Below, in pieces: positions 55,635 through 64,000 of a DNA stretch of 64,000 bases. The position numbers and the translations under genes are program-made. This DNA is from Leptospira idonii (GTDB lineage Bacteria; Spirochaetota; Leptospiria; Leptospirales; Leptospiraceae), in assembly GCF_004770995.1 (NCBI RefSeq), contig NZ_RQHW01000047.1, positions 124,001 to 188,000 of the forward strand. Reading direction: 5' to 3'. The number at the start of each line of letters is the position of its first letter. The first letter of the stretch is position 1. The notes beneath the pieces are model-generated. The model was not told where the DNA came from. It did no database searches and worked only from the letters and a program-made list of their open reading frames with translations.

Positions 55635-56603
55635 ATGAATCTGATTTTGTTTCGTGTCGACGGAGGAACAAGAGCGGATGTGGCAATGGGTCATATTTAT
55701 CGCTCTTGTTTGATTGCCGATCAGCTTCGAAATAAGTATCGGTTAGTTTTTGTTTCTCTGGATCATTCCGATTTTTCACCCGGACATAATGAAATTAACA
55801 GAAGAGGGTATTCTCTTTTATTAATTAAAGATAAAGAAGAAATGAACAGCTTATTGGATGATTTGAAACCTAAATTCGCTGTAGTTGATTTATATGAATA
55901 TTCTCGAAGTGAGCTATATCCTTTTTTCTCCAGAAATATTGAAACTTTAAGTTTCGATCATTTCGACGATTCAAAAGAATTTTCTACATTCTGTATCAAT
56001 CCTGTTTTGCTTCAAGGTAAAGGAAAATATGATGGATTGAACTATACTGTAATTCCTTCACCGCTCAAGCCTACTAAAGGGCAATCTATAAAGAAAATAT
56101 TTCTTTCCTTTGGGGGATTTGATTTCGGCGGAATTTCAAAACGAGTTCTTTCCGTTTTAGGAAATATTCCCGGTGAATTTCAAATCAATTTGATAGTAGG
56201 TTCTTCTTTTGTAAAAGAGGAAGTTTCCGATCTTTTGCTGAAAGATTCCAGAGTTCAATTGTTTTCTAATCCGGATCATTTTAATGAAATTTTAGCTAAT
56301 TCCGATCTTGCCATTGTTGCAGGAGGACTTACTTTTTTTCAATGTTTATCAGAGGGACTTCCCTCCATTGTGATTTGTCAATATCAGCATCAGAAAGAAA
56401 CAGCGCTTGAAATGTCTCAAGATGCATTCATCTTGCTTGGTACTTTTGATGATGTGAGTGATTCGGAAATAGAATCCTCAATAAAAAAATTATTATTGAA
56501 TCATACTTTAAGAGAACAACTTGGAAAAGCTGCTTCTTTATTAGTTGATGGGAATGGGTTAAATAGAGTGATTCAATTGATTGAGTCTGCGGTGGCAAAA
56601 TGA
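55635..56603 (+). CDS. PseG-like UDP-sugar hydrolase/GT-B protein
   Basis: 322 residues: FRVDGGTRADVAMGHIYRSCLIADQLRNKYRLVFVSLD (the PseG N-terminal RxDxxxxxGxGHxxRC-like pattern, here with GHIYRS), FLSFGGFDFGGISKRVL and DLAIVAGGLTFFQCLSEGLPSIVI (GGLT.E.). PseG removes UDP from 2,4-diacetamido sugar before NeuB/PseI condensation. Its position directly after neuB supports this. SpsG-type transferases are the alternative. Confidence 0.78.
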   Translation: MNLILFRVDGGTRADVAMGHIYRSCLIADQLRNKYRLVFVSLDHSDFSPGHNEINRRGYSLLLIKDKEEMNSLLDDLKPKFAVVDLYEYSRSELYPFFSRNIETLSFDHFDDSKEFSTFCINPVLLQGKGKYDGLNYTVIPSPLKPTKGQSIKKIFLSFGGFDFGGISKRVLSVLGNIPGEFQINLIVGSSFVKEEVSDLLLKDSRVQLFSNPDHFNEILANSDLAIVAGGLTFFQCLSEGLPSIVICQYQHQKETALEMSQDAFILLGTFDDVSDSEIESSIKKLLLNHTLREQLGKAASLLVDGNGLNRVIQLIESAVAK

Positions 56604-57295
56604 TTGGGGTGATTCTTCAACCAAACTACATCCCTTGGAGAGGTTACTTCGAACTAATCGGTAAGGCGGACGTTTTTGTTTTTCTAGACGATGTTCAATA
56701 CACTCCTAGAGATTGGAGAAATCGAAATCAGATCAAGACTAAAACCGGATTGCAATGGCTGACAATTCCTGTATTTCAGACCAGCAAATTCGGACAATTG
56801 ATTCATGAAGTTGAAATCGATAATTCCTCAAAATGGTTCGAGAAACATTTAAATGCGATTACGCATAATTATGCAAAAGCTCCTTACTTTAAAGAGTTCA
56901 AGGAACTTCTCGATTTATTGTATGAGGGGAAATTAAGTAATCTTTCTGAATTAGATATTTTATCTATAGAATGGATTTCTAATTATTTAGGCATAAAAAC
57001 GAAGTTTGTTCGGTCTTCGCAAATTAATAACGAGGGTCAAAGACAAGATAAGCTGATTAGTATTTGCAAATCTGTTGGAATCACCACTTATATCTCCGGC
57101 CCCAGTGCCAAAAATTATATTGTCCCTGAGAAATTTGAATCAGAAAACATTTCTTTGATTTATCAGGAATATGAGTATCCCGATTATCCTCAGTTAAATG
57201 GTGAGTTTGTCGGGAATGTAACTATATTGGATCTTTTATTTAACTGCGGTAAAGATAGCCGTAAATTTATCTTTAAGGAAGAAAAAAATGTCTAA
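56600..57295 (+). CDS. WbqC-family protein
   Basis: 231 residues: GVILQPNYIPWRGYFELIGKADVFVFLDDVQYTPRDWRNRNQIKTKTGLQWLTIPV is the clear WbqC start. The family occurs in O-antigen loci of several Proteobacteria; its enzymatic role is not settled, though amide/acyl transfer to amino sugars has been proposed. It overlaps the PseG-like gene (ATGA) and the aminotransferase that follows. Confidence 0.85.
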   Translation: MIGVILQPNYIPWRGYFELIGKADVFVFLDDVQYTPRDWRNRNQIKTKTGLQWLTIPVFQTSKFGQLIHEVEIDNSSKWFEKHLNAITHNYAKAPYFKEFKELLDLLYEGKLSNLSELDILSIEWISNYLGIKTKFVRSSQINNEGQRQDKLISICKSVGITTYISGPSAKNYIVPEKFESENISLIYQEYEYPDYPQLNGEFVGNVTILDLLFNCGKDSRKFIFKEEKNV

Positions 57296-58493
57296 ACTTG
57301 CCATTCATGGTGGGGAACCGGTACGTAAGTCTTTTTTGGTATATGGCGCTCCTGATTTAGGAGAAGAGGAAATCCAAGCTGTCGTGAGTTGTCTGAAGTC
57401 CGGTTGGCTTAGTACCGGGCCAAGCGTACAACAATTTGAGGCAGACATAAAAGCATACTCCGGAGCTAAATTTGCCATTGCAGCAAACAGTTGTACTGCG
57501 CTTTTGCATTTGAGCTTGATTGCGCATAAAATCGGCCCTGGGGATGAAGTAATTACTACACCAATGACATTCGGAGCCACTGCAAATGTTATTGAGCATG
57601 TCGGTGCGAAAGTGGTTTTGGCTGATTTGCTGCCTAATAGTTTTCATATAGATCCGAGTTCTATTCGCTCTAAAATTACTTCCAAAACAAAGGCAATTTT
57701 ACCTGTACACTATGCTGGTTCTCCTTGTCAGATGGATGAGATTAACGCTTTGGCTAAAGAATTCGGTATCGCTGTCATCGAAGATGCCGCTCATGCGATT
57801 GGAACAAAATATAAGGGCAAAAAAATCGGAACAGGAGAGAATCTAACGTCTTTTAGTTTGTATGTGACAAAGAACATAGCAGCTGGAGAAGGGGGCGTTC
57901 TTACTACGAATGATGAGGAACTTGCAGATACCATTCGTGTTTACGGACTTCATGGAATGAGTAGGGGGGCTTGGCAGCGTTATACGAAAAGTTCACAAAT
58001 TCATTATGATATAGTTGTGCCGGGTTATAAGTACAATATGCCGGACATCAACGCAAGTATGGCAATCCAGCAGTTGAAAAAGCTTGAGCAGTTTACTGAA
58101 AAGAGAAAAGTGATTGCCGATGCTTATTTTAAGCTTCTTGCAGATGAAACAGGGTTGGAGCTTCCTCATTCCTTAAAGGAACAAAACGAAGGGGATTTAT
58201 GCACTTGGCATATATTTCCTATTTTAATCAATCCTGAAGTTTTGAGTGCGAGTAGAGAAGAAATTATGACTGCATTGATTCAAGAAAACATCGGTGTCGC
58301 TACGCATTATCGAGCTATCTATGAACAACAATTTTATAAGGAAAAATACGGTTTTAATCCTAATGACTTTCCTAATTGTGAGAGAGTATCGAAAAGAATT
58401 TTCTCCATACCTCTTTCTACTGTAATGACAATGCAGGACGTAGAAGACGTAGTTACTGCGATTAAGAAAGTGTTTGGACATTTCAAAAAATAG
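57288..58493 (+). CDS. DegT/DnrJ/EryC1/StrS aminotransferase (PseC/ArnB-like)
   Basis: 401 residues: LAIHGGEPVRKSFLVYGAPDLGEEEIQAVVSCLKSGWLSTGPSVQQFE, ANSCTALLHLSLIAHKIGPGDEVITTPMTFGATANVIEHVGAKVVLADLL, EDAAHAIGTKYKGKKIG and FSLYVTKNIAAGEGG (PLP lysine). Matches the PseC/WecE/ArnB type that installs 4-amino groups. It is adjacent to PseG-like and NeuB-like genes, so perhaps makes the 4-amino group of a di-amino nonulosonic precursor (inference); the dehydratase PseB/LegB is not seen here. Confidence 0.87.
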   Translation: MSKLAIHGGEPVRKSFLVYGAPDLGEEEIQAVVSCLKSGWLSTGPSVQQFEADIKAYSGAKFAIAANSCTALLHLSLIAHKIGPGDEVITTPMTFGATANVIEHVGAKVVLADLLPNSFHIDPSSIRSKITSKTKAILPVHYAGSPCQMDEINALAKEFGIAVIEDAAHAIGTKYKGKKIGTGENLTSFSLYVTKNIAAGEGGVLTTNDEELADTIRVYGLHGMSRGAWQRYTKSSQIHYDIVVPGYKYNMPDINASMAIQQLKKLEQFTEKRKVIADAYFKLLADETGLELPHSLKEQNEGDLCTWHIFPILINPEVLSASREEIMTALIQENIGVATHYRAIYEQQFYKEKYGFNPNDFPNCERVSKRIFSIPLSTVMTMQDVEDVVTAIKKVFGHFKK

Positions 58494-58494
58494 A

Positions 58495-60204
58495 ATGATT
58501 CAATTTTCAAATTATAAACAAATTCTTTTGGAATTTGTTTATGTTGTAATCAAATATCCTTTCAGTTCTATCATCTTTCTGTTTGGAATCGTAATTTCTG
58601 GCAGCACGCAATTGCTTGGGTTCGGATTAGTTTATCCTGCTACTCTGCTTGCATTGAATCAAGGAAAGCCGGTTGCAAACAATGATGCTCTTTTGGAGAA
58701 GGTGCAATTTGCATTTACAACTTTGGGTTTTGATTTTAACCTTCCTAATGTTATCTTAGCTATAGTTGCCTCTGTTTTGCTCTCCTCCTTTTTCCTTTTG
58801 CTGTCTCAATACTATCAGCATAATTTTCTCCGAAAATTGGATGTAAGTCTCAGAATTGATTTTTTTAAGAAAGTTCTAAATTCTTCGTGGTCTTCCTTGT
58901 CTACATTGAATCACGGGGAGTTCGTTAGCATAGGGGCAAGAGAGATTGAGAATTATAAAATTCTTATCAAATATGATTTTATGATTCTCGCCAATCTAAT
59001 CAATATTATCTTCTTTTTGACATTTTCCTTTTTTGTGGATTGGAGGGTAATTTCGGTTACTGTCGGGCTTGTTCTCTTGAATACTGTTGTATTTTTCCCT
59101 TTCTATAAGATTCTTATGGCATTAGGGCAGGTAAACGTAAAAGAATTTTCTTCTTATAACTCGATTTTGATAGAAATTGCAAAAGCTTTTAAGTATATTA
59201 AAACAAATTCTAATGAGAATAAAATTCTTTCTTATTTGGATAGATATGTAAATTCACTGCCTCGACTTTATTTTAAGTCCATGATTCTATCCGATTTTAC
59301 TGCAAGACTTTCTGAGGTATTGATTGTTTTTATATTCGCTGCTATCATTTACATCAGTGTTGTTGTCTTTAAGACTCCCATAGAAAGTCTTTCCGTAATT
59401 TTTGCAATCTTAGTTAGAACATTGCCTGAAGTAAAACTTTTGACTGATAATATCAATCGTGCTGTGCATTCCTCTGTGTCCAGAATTGCGATTGAGTCGA
59501 TGTTGGAAAATCTTTCTGCAGATAAACGGACGGCAGTGGGATCTACATCCAGTCTTTCTCGAAATGAAATTCAAACTATCCGTCTTGAGAAAGTTACATT
59601 CGGTTTTAATTCAGAGAGAGATCTTCTAAAAAACTTCGATTACGAGTTTCAAAAAGGAAAGTTTTATGCGATTACCGGTCAAACGGGAGTAGGTAAATCA
59701 ACCTTGCTCGATTTAATATCCGGCATCTTGCTGCCGAATTCAGGATCCATCTGGATCAATGATGCTGAGATGAGTAGCTTTAATATGGCAGAAATTCATA
59801 AGAAATTAGGTTATTTAACGCAAGAGAATTTGATACTGAATGGCTCTATTTATGAGAATTTAGTATGGGGAATTGATCGCGTAATCGATGAAAAAGATAT
59901 CGATTACGCTTTAAATATTTCTCAGGCATCTAATTTCGTTTCATCCAGAGATATTCATGAAGAGCTTTTACAAAGCGGTACAAATCTATCCGGTGGTCAA
60001 AAGCAAAGAATTTCGATCGCAAGAGTTCTTTTGGGAAATTATGATTTTATATTAATGGATGAGCCTACATCGGCATTGGATGCGGATACGGAAGAATCTT
60101 TCATGAAAGATTTAGCTTCTTCATTGAAAGGAAAAGTGGGAATTATCTTCGTCACGCATCGTAAATCAACGCTTCAGTATGCGGATGAAATAATTGAGTT
60201 TTAA
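58495..60204 (+). CDS. ABC transporter half-exporter, PglK/MsbA-like (flippase candidate)
   Basis: 569 residues if started at the ATG at 58495; an in-frame TTG at 58474 inside the previous gene is possible. Six hydrophobic segments in residues 15-330 form the transmembrane domain (FSSIIFLFGIVISGS... VVDWRV...). The ATPase has YAITGQTGVGKSTLLD (Walker A), GYLTQENLILNGSIYENL (Q-loop), LSGGQKQRISIARVLLG (signature), FILMDEPTSALDADTE (Walker B) and VTHRKST (switch). Overall a single-chain half transporter like PglK (WlaB) or MsbA; as the only transporter in the locus it probably flips the undecaprenyl-linked unit. Confidence 0.87.
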   Translation: MIQFSNYKQILLEFVYVVIKYPFSSIIFLFGIVISGSTQLLGFGLVYPATLLALNQGKPVANNDALLEKVQFAFTTLGFDFNLPNVILAIVASVLLSSFFLLLSQYYQHNFLRKLDVSLRIDFFKKVLNSSWSSLSTLNHGEFVSIGAREIENYKILIKYDFMILANLINIIFFLTFSFFVDWRVISVTVGLVLLNTVVFFPFYKILMALGQVNVKEFSSYNSILIEIAKAFKYIKTNSNENKILSYLDRYVNSLPRLYFKSMILSDFTARLSEVLIVFIFAAIIYISVVVFKTPIESLSVIFAILVRTLPEVKLLTDNINRAVHSSVSRIAIESMLENLSADKRTAVGSTSSLSRNEIQTIRLEKVTFGFNSERDLLKNFDYEFQKGKFYAITGQTGVGKSTLLDLISGILLPNSGSIWINDAEMSSFNMAEIHKKLGYLTQENLILNGSIYENLVWGIDRVIDEKDIDYALNISQASNFVSSRDIHEELLQSGTNLSGGQKQRISIARVLLGNYDFILMDEPTSALDADTEESFMKDLASSLKGKVGIIFVTHRKSTLQYADEIIEF

Positions 60205-60222
60205 TATTTGTCAGGAAAAAAT

Positions 60223-61314
60223 ATGCAAGTGATTGATAAACCGGAAGTTCTTAAATTGATGTTGGAGGAGCTGGAAAAAGCTCCTGAGATATATCGCCCT
60301 ACAAATTATTGGTATCTTCACCAAAAAGTTTTTTTGAATGAGTTAAGTAAAACGGGGTTATTCGATTTTAGAAGAAGAAAATACTCCATCTTGGAAACGT
60401 TTGGTGCAACGGATTATGATTTTAAGAATGGTGCAATTGATGTAAGAGCGAATAAGTATTTTAATAATCGTTATGTTCGATCTTTGCCTTTTTGGGCTAA
60501 GTTTATTGAATTCATAAATCGCAAGTTGAATCTTGCGTTTCCTATTATTCCTGCATATAATATTGATTATTCTCAACTAAAGGTGATTTTGTGGGAAAGG
60601 GTGGATCTTTTGGCAAAGAAGATTAAGGCAAAGCCCTTAGCTTCTTTCTCGTCTTCTTTGATTGGAAATCCGGAAGATGTAATTTCCGTTGATGGGAAAA
60701 ACTATACTTTAACCGTCCTTTATTATTATCTGCGCTATCTATTTTGCCAGAAAAATATTGATTTATCAAAAGTGAAAGTGATCGCCGAGTTGGGAAGCGG
60801 TGCCGGAAAACAAGTAGAAGTATTAAAAAAACTTTATCCGGATATGATCTTTCTTCTATTCGATATCCCTCCTCAGTTATATGTATCTCAAACATATCTA
60901 TCTACTTTGTTTCCTAACGATGTAGTTCCTTTTCAAGATACCCTTTCAATGGATAACATTGATTTAGCAAAAAAGGGGAAAATTTATTTTTTTGGTAATT
61001 GGAAGTTTCCAATATTAAAGAATCATAAAATAGATTTGTTTTGGAATGCCGCAAGTTTCCAGGAGATGGAACCTGATGTTGTTTCCAATTATCTTTCTAT
61101 TGTGAATATGTCTGCAAAGACTGTATTTTTGCAGCAAAGAATGGAAGGCAAAGAAACCGCTTCTAAAAAAGGGGAACATGGTGTTTTAAAAGCTACTACT
61201 TTAGAAGACTATAAGGAAAATTTAAGTAATTTTAAGCTAGTGCAAATTGAAGATTCTTTAACTGCGTTCGGAACTTTAAAAGGCTATAGCGATTCCTTTT
61301 GGAAAAGAAAATAG
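60223..61314 (+). CDS. Putative sugar O-methyltransferase
   Basis: 363 residues from the ATG at 60223 with AGGA upstream (a TTG at 60208 is in frame). VIAELGSGAGKQVEVLKKLYPDMIFLLFDIPPQLYVSQ is the SAM-binding part (motif I and acidic loop), followed by DLFWNAASFQEMEPDVVSNYLSIVN. Resembles putative sugar O-methyltransferases of O-antigen loci. DNA is AT-rich. N-terminal part (to residue about 180) is unrecognised. Confidence 0.72.
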   Translation: MQVIDKPEVLKLMLEELEKAPEIYRPTNYWYLHQKVFLNELSKTGLFDFRRRKYSILETFGATDYDFKNGAIDVRANKYFNNRYVRSLPFWAKFIEFINRKLNLAFPIIPAYNIDYSQLKVILWERVDLLAKKIKAKPLASFSSSLIGNPEDVISVDGKNYTLTVLYYYLRYLFCQKNIDLSKVKVIAELGSGAGKQVEVLKKLYPDMIFLLFDIPPQLYVSQTYLSTLFPNDVVPFQDTLSMDNIDLAKKGKIYFFGNWKFPILKNHKIDLFWNAASFQEMEPDVVSNYLSIVNMSAKTVFLQQRMEGKETASKKGEHGVLKATTLEDYKENLSNFKLVQIEDSLTAFGTLKGYSDSFWKRK

Positions 61315-61333
61315 ACAAACTGTTTTTTGTTTT

Positions 61334-63076
61334 ATGGAAAACTTAGGTTTGCGTTCGCTTATTTTAACTGGCTATGCGGATTTTTGGCCAAAGTCAGAAT
61401 CTGACGAAAAAAATGCTATTTACCTCGGGCCTTGGTGTTTTAGCAAAAACGAATTTAGAAAGTTCTATGAACAGGAGAGTTTCGAACTTCTTCCTTCACC
61501 TTACAACGATTGGAAAGATGTTAAGAAATATTGGAATTATATTTCCGATTTACATGACAGACTTATAAAACAATTATCTGCATTTTTGAATGAATTTTGC
61601 GGTTTAAGTGAATCCGAAAAATTCTGGAAGATTCGAACAACATACTGGCTAGTGCATTGGTTGTGCTGTTATCATGATCGTTATTTAAATCTAAAAAAAA
61701 TAGATCAAAAGAATCTTAAAGTAAAGCTAATCAGGCCCTCTGGTAACTTCCGCCCTGAAAGTTGTGAGTCTGCCATGGAGAAATTAAAAGATCATGAATA
61801 TAATTTGATCTTATACTCTGAATTGGCAAAGAAATTAAACTTACCCGAGCTACAGCTTGAAGAAATTTCTCTTTCGGTTGTGGAAACTGCTACAAGAGAA
61901 ATTACTTTAAAAGAGCGAATTCATTATTTTTTACATTATCAACTTTTCTTTCTTTTTTTTGGTATTGTTTTCGGAGAATGTAAAGGATTAAGTTGGAAAG
62001 ATAAGCTGGGTCTTTCTCTTTCTAGTTTTTCTTTAGTTAGATTTTTTTCTACCTTCTCATTTTTATTCTTAAAAAAAAGAATTTATCCCGGTATTTCGCT
62101 TACGTTGGATTCATTTTCTCCTCAGAATGAATTTGAGATATGTGTTCAGGAAAATATTCTTAAGCACATACCATCCGATATTTTCACAAATAGGCCTTCT
62201 TTAGAAAAGGGCGGTGTTTGGGTAGGTTTTGATGTCCATAATTCTAGGTTTGCCGATTTAATTTCCCGTTATACTGGAAATAATGGAAAATGGTTTTCCG
62301 TGCAACATGGAGGAGGTTATGATCAATATCTGATTTTTCCTCACGAAAAAATAGAATTTGAATCAAGTAATGGTTTTGTATCTTGGGGATGGAAGAATTC
62401 GAAATCAAATAAAATCATTTCTTTGCCATCTCCTTATTTGACAAAGTTGAATTTGCTTAGAAAAGAATATTCGGATATAGACAAAAAGGATATTCTGTAT
62501 GTTTCGACGGAACATTTTGCATATTATATTCGTTATCATAGCACCTTAAGGCCGGAATCTCAGTTAGAATATCTGAAATCGCAGGCAAATTTCATTTTAG
62601 AATTACCAGAAGACTTAAAAAAAAATTTAGTTTTTCGTGCATCAGTCGGCTTTGGTTGGAATAATCTTGAATTTCTCAAAAATCATGCTTACTTGCCAAA
62701 AATTTCTTCCGGTGGAACTTTAACTGATTTAATGTTTCGGTCGAAAATTGTTGTGATTGACCATTTGGCTACTTCGTATATTGAATGTTTAGCTGCAAAT
62801 ATTCCTTTGTTGTTGTGTTTCGAGGAAAATCACTTCGGTTACTCTAAAAAATTTAGACAGTATCTTTTGATTCTACAGAACGTTGGAATTTATCATAATC
62901 ATTACCTCTCTGCAGTAAATTTTTTAAAAGAAGAATACTCGAAGATTGACGTGTGGTGGAATTCTGAAGAAGTGCAAAATGCCAGAATTCATTTTTTAAA
63001 TGAATATGGCAAAATGGATACGAACTGGTTTTCTGATTGGAGTGAGGCATTTTCCTCTCGTTCACTATCACAATGA
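61334..63076 (+). CDS. LIC12162-family putative transferase
   Basis: 580 residues. N-terminus MENLGLRSLILTGYADFWPKSE...AIYLGPWCFSKNEFR and the mid-protein WFSVQHGGGYDQYLIFPHEKIEFESSNGFVSWGWKN are characteristic of the LIC12162 family, described from Leptospira O-antigen (rfb) regions as a putative transferase. One hydrophobic segment (IHYFLHYQLFFLFFGIVFGE) near residues 195-215 suggests possible membrane association. DNA is distinctly AT-rich. Its function is unproven; likely a glycosyltransferase of GT-B type. The next gene overlaps its end (ATGA). Confidence 0.8.
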   Translation: MENLGLRSLILTGYADFWPKSESDEKNAIYLGPWCFSKNEFRKFYEQESFELLPSPYNDWKDVKKYWNYISDLHDRLIKQLSAFLNEFCGLSESEKFWKIRTTYWLVHWLCCYHDRYLNLKKIDQKNLKVKLIRPSGNFRPESCESAMEKLKDHEYNLILYSELAKKLNLPELQLEEISLSVVETATREITLKERIHYFLHYQLFFLFFGIVFGECKGLSWKDKLGLSLSSFSLVRFFSTFSFLFLKKRIYPGISLTLDSFSPQNEFEICVQENILKHIPSDIFTNRPSLEKGGVWVGFDVHNSRFADLISRYTGNNGKWFSVQHGGGYDQYLIFPHEKIEFESSNGFVSWGWKNSKSNKIISLPSPYLTKLNLLRKEYSDIDKKDILYVSTEHFAYYIRYHSTLRPESQLEYLKSQANFILELPEDLKKNLVFRASVGFGWNNLEFLKNHAYLPKISSGGTLTDLMFRSKIVVIDHLATSYIECLAANIPLLLCFEENHFGYSKKFRQYLLILQNVGIYHNHYLSAVNFLKEEYSKIDVWWNSEEVQNARIHFLNEYGKMDTNWFSDWSEAFSSRSLSQ

Positions 63077-63732
63077 AAATTCATACTTTTTTAAATGAAG
63101 AAGAATTCCTGTCGAATTGTATTGCTAGAATTGAATCCATCTCGAAAGCCAAATTAGAAGAAAAACAATCCTTTCATATTGTTCTGACTGGTGGAGATAC
63201 TGCGAAATTAATTTATTCCAGATTGCGTTCATTGCATACTGATTGGTCTAAATGGTATTTTTATTTCGGAGACGAGAGGTGTGTTCCTGAAAACCATCCC
63301 GATTTAAACAGCCTAATGGCTAAGGAAACTTTATTAGATCACATACCTATAAAAAAACAGCAAGTATTCATAATGCCTTCCTATTTGGGTCCGAAGAAAG
63401 GTGCTTTAGAATATTCGAAAATTATTGATTTTTCTGTACCTCTGGATTTAATCCTTCTTGGTTTAGGAGAAGATGGGCATGTTGCCAGTCTTTTTCCTGG
63501 AAAAGATCATCCGGCAGATCAATCGGTCGTTCCTGTTTTTGACTCTCCCAAGCTTCCAAAAGAAAGGATTAGCTTGTCTAAGGAACGAATCAACTCTTCC
63601 GATTTTATTCTACTGATTGCAAAAGGGAAAAAAAAAGAAGAAGTTGTTCAGAATATTAAAGAAGGAAAACCACTTCCTGTTACTTCTCTTTCTCCTAAAA
63701 AAGCTTTGGAACTTTATTACCTTGCGATTTAG
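63073..63732 (+). CDS. 6-phosphogluconolactonase family protein
   Basis: 219 residues: FHIVLTGGDTAKLIYSRL (sugar-phosphate loop), WYFYFGDERCVPENHPDLNSLMAKETLLDHIPI, LDLILLGLGEDGHVASLFPG (catalytic GEDGH) and ILLIAKGKKKEEVVQ. Matches Pgl/DevB or a glucosamine-6-phosphate isomerase-like relative. Pgl normally acts in the pentose phosphate pathway; here it ends the visible polysaccharide operon, overlapping the previous gene, so a role in supplying a heptose or phosphosugar precursor is possible (inference). Confidence 0.85.
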   Translation: MKIHTFLNEEEFLSNCIARIESISKAKLEEKQSFHIVLTGGDTAKLIYSRLRSLHTDWSKWYFYFGDERCVPENHPDLNSLMAKETLLDHIPIKKQQVFIMPSYLGPKKGALEYSKIIDFSVPLDLILLGLGEDGHVASLFPGKDHPADQSVVPVFDSPKLPKERISLSKERINSSDFILLIAKGKKKEEVVQNIKEGKPLPVTSLSPKKALELYYLAI

Positions 63733-63883
63733 CAAGTGAGATGGAAGAATAAATTAGAAAGCTCTTAAAATGGGGAGATTGCATCTGTAGAGTTGATCTA
63801 TACAATAACCCTTGGAATCCATTATATCACTGAGACACGTTGAAATTATTCCCTTATTATTATCATTTAAAAAAGGATCGTAA
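63733..63883. other. Short intergenic gap after the pgl-like gene
   Basis: 151 AT-rich bases. An AAAAAAGGA ribosome-binding site precedes the ATG at 63884, but I find no clear hairpin terminator, so the downstream gene probably belongs to the same transcript. A TTGAAA (63840) is the only promoter-like hexamer. Confidence 0.4.
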
Positions 63884-64000
63884 ATGACATCATTTCAAAA
63901 AGCAAAAGAATTCTCGTTATCGTTTCAAAAAGAAGTCCTTGCCTTGATTCAAGACTTAGATCTTGACGCTATTTCTCGTGTAAGTTTAATGTTATACGAA
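63884..64000 (+). CDS. Start of a gene, possibly a SIS-domain sugar isomerase (3' cut off)
   Basis: From the ATG at 63884 (AAGGA ribosome-binding site 10 bases upstream) the frame is open for 39 codons to the window edge: MTSFQKAKEFSLSFQKEVLALI..., then LDAISRVSLMLYE. The helix pattern resembles the start of GmhA-like (sedoheptulose-7-phosphate isomerase) proteins, which would fit the pgl neighbour, but this fragment is too short to assign. Confidence 0.5.
   Translation, partial: MTSFQKAKEFSLSFQKEVLALIQDLDLDAISRVSLMLYE

Overview
The window looks like chromosomal DNA of a spirochaete of the family Leptospiraceae, most likely genus Leptospira. Evidence: moderate-to-low GC, spirochaete-style lipoprotein signal peptides with relaxed lipoboxes, frequent TTG starts, an LIC12162-family protein (a family named after a Leptospira interrogans locus), and a large rfb-type surface polysaccharide locus. 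No database search was possible, so species is not assigned.

Layout. (1) 1-7322, minus strand: a tightly spaced run sucC-sucD-tolC-like-SH3 protein-fmdB-like-lpxI-lpxB, joining a TCA-cycle enzyme to envelope and lipid A genes; lpxB runs off the left edge. (2) 7477-12134: surface or secreted proteins: a signal-peptide protein, a seven-repeat beta-propeller lipoprotein, a DUF1566 lipoprotein with a matching N-terminal module, and a lipoprotein with a full metzincin zinc motif. (3) 12268-18727: FadH-type dienoyl-CoA reductase, an acyl-CoA dehydrogenase, two lipoproteins and a DUF1801 protein. (4) 18734-22568, minus strand: an apparent electrophile/quinone-reductase operon (nitroreductase, ArsR regulator, old yellow enzyme, LLM flavin oxidoreductase, DJ-1/PfpI protein) preceded by a 25-bp palindrome. 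(5) 22811-27268: PlsC-like acyltransferase, chemotaxis receptor, membrane protein, purU.

(6) 27446-31859: rmlA-rmlC-rmlD-glycosyltransferase-rmlB, making dTDP-L-rhamnose, closed by a 12-bp perfect hairpin. (7) 32093 to the right edge: a second, about 31-kb, all-plus-strand polysaccharide operon headed by an EPS-associated MarR-type regulator. Its leader has two copies of TGTTCA-N5-TGAACA, a 9-bp hairpin and then a terminator-like hairpin with a T-tract just before the start codon, suggesting repression plus attenuation/antitermination. The operon is full of enzymes for acidic 2-keto sugars: two NeuB-type synthases, three SpsF-type nucleotidyltransferases (one fused to a Gfo/Idh/MocA dehydrogenase), a PseG-like protein, three DegT-type aminotransferases, a KdnB-like alcohol dehydrogenase with a KdnA-like aminotransferase (the pair that makes 8-amino-Kdo in Shewanella), three NodU/CmcH carbamoyltransferases, three methyltransferases, a GNAT acetyltransferase and an aminopeptidase-like protein. 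A PglK/MsbA-type ABC transporter is the only evident flippase candidate; no Wzx or Wzy is seen.

The most novel proposal is that region 7 builds a heavily decorated (carbamoylated, methylated, aminated) ulosonic-acid-containing O-antigen, with an 8-amino-Kdo-like sugar and a CMP-sugar that may be made and further processed by a bifunctional nucleotidyltransferase-dehydrogenase. These are inferences from family membership and gene order.
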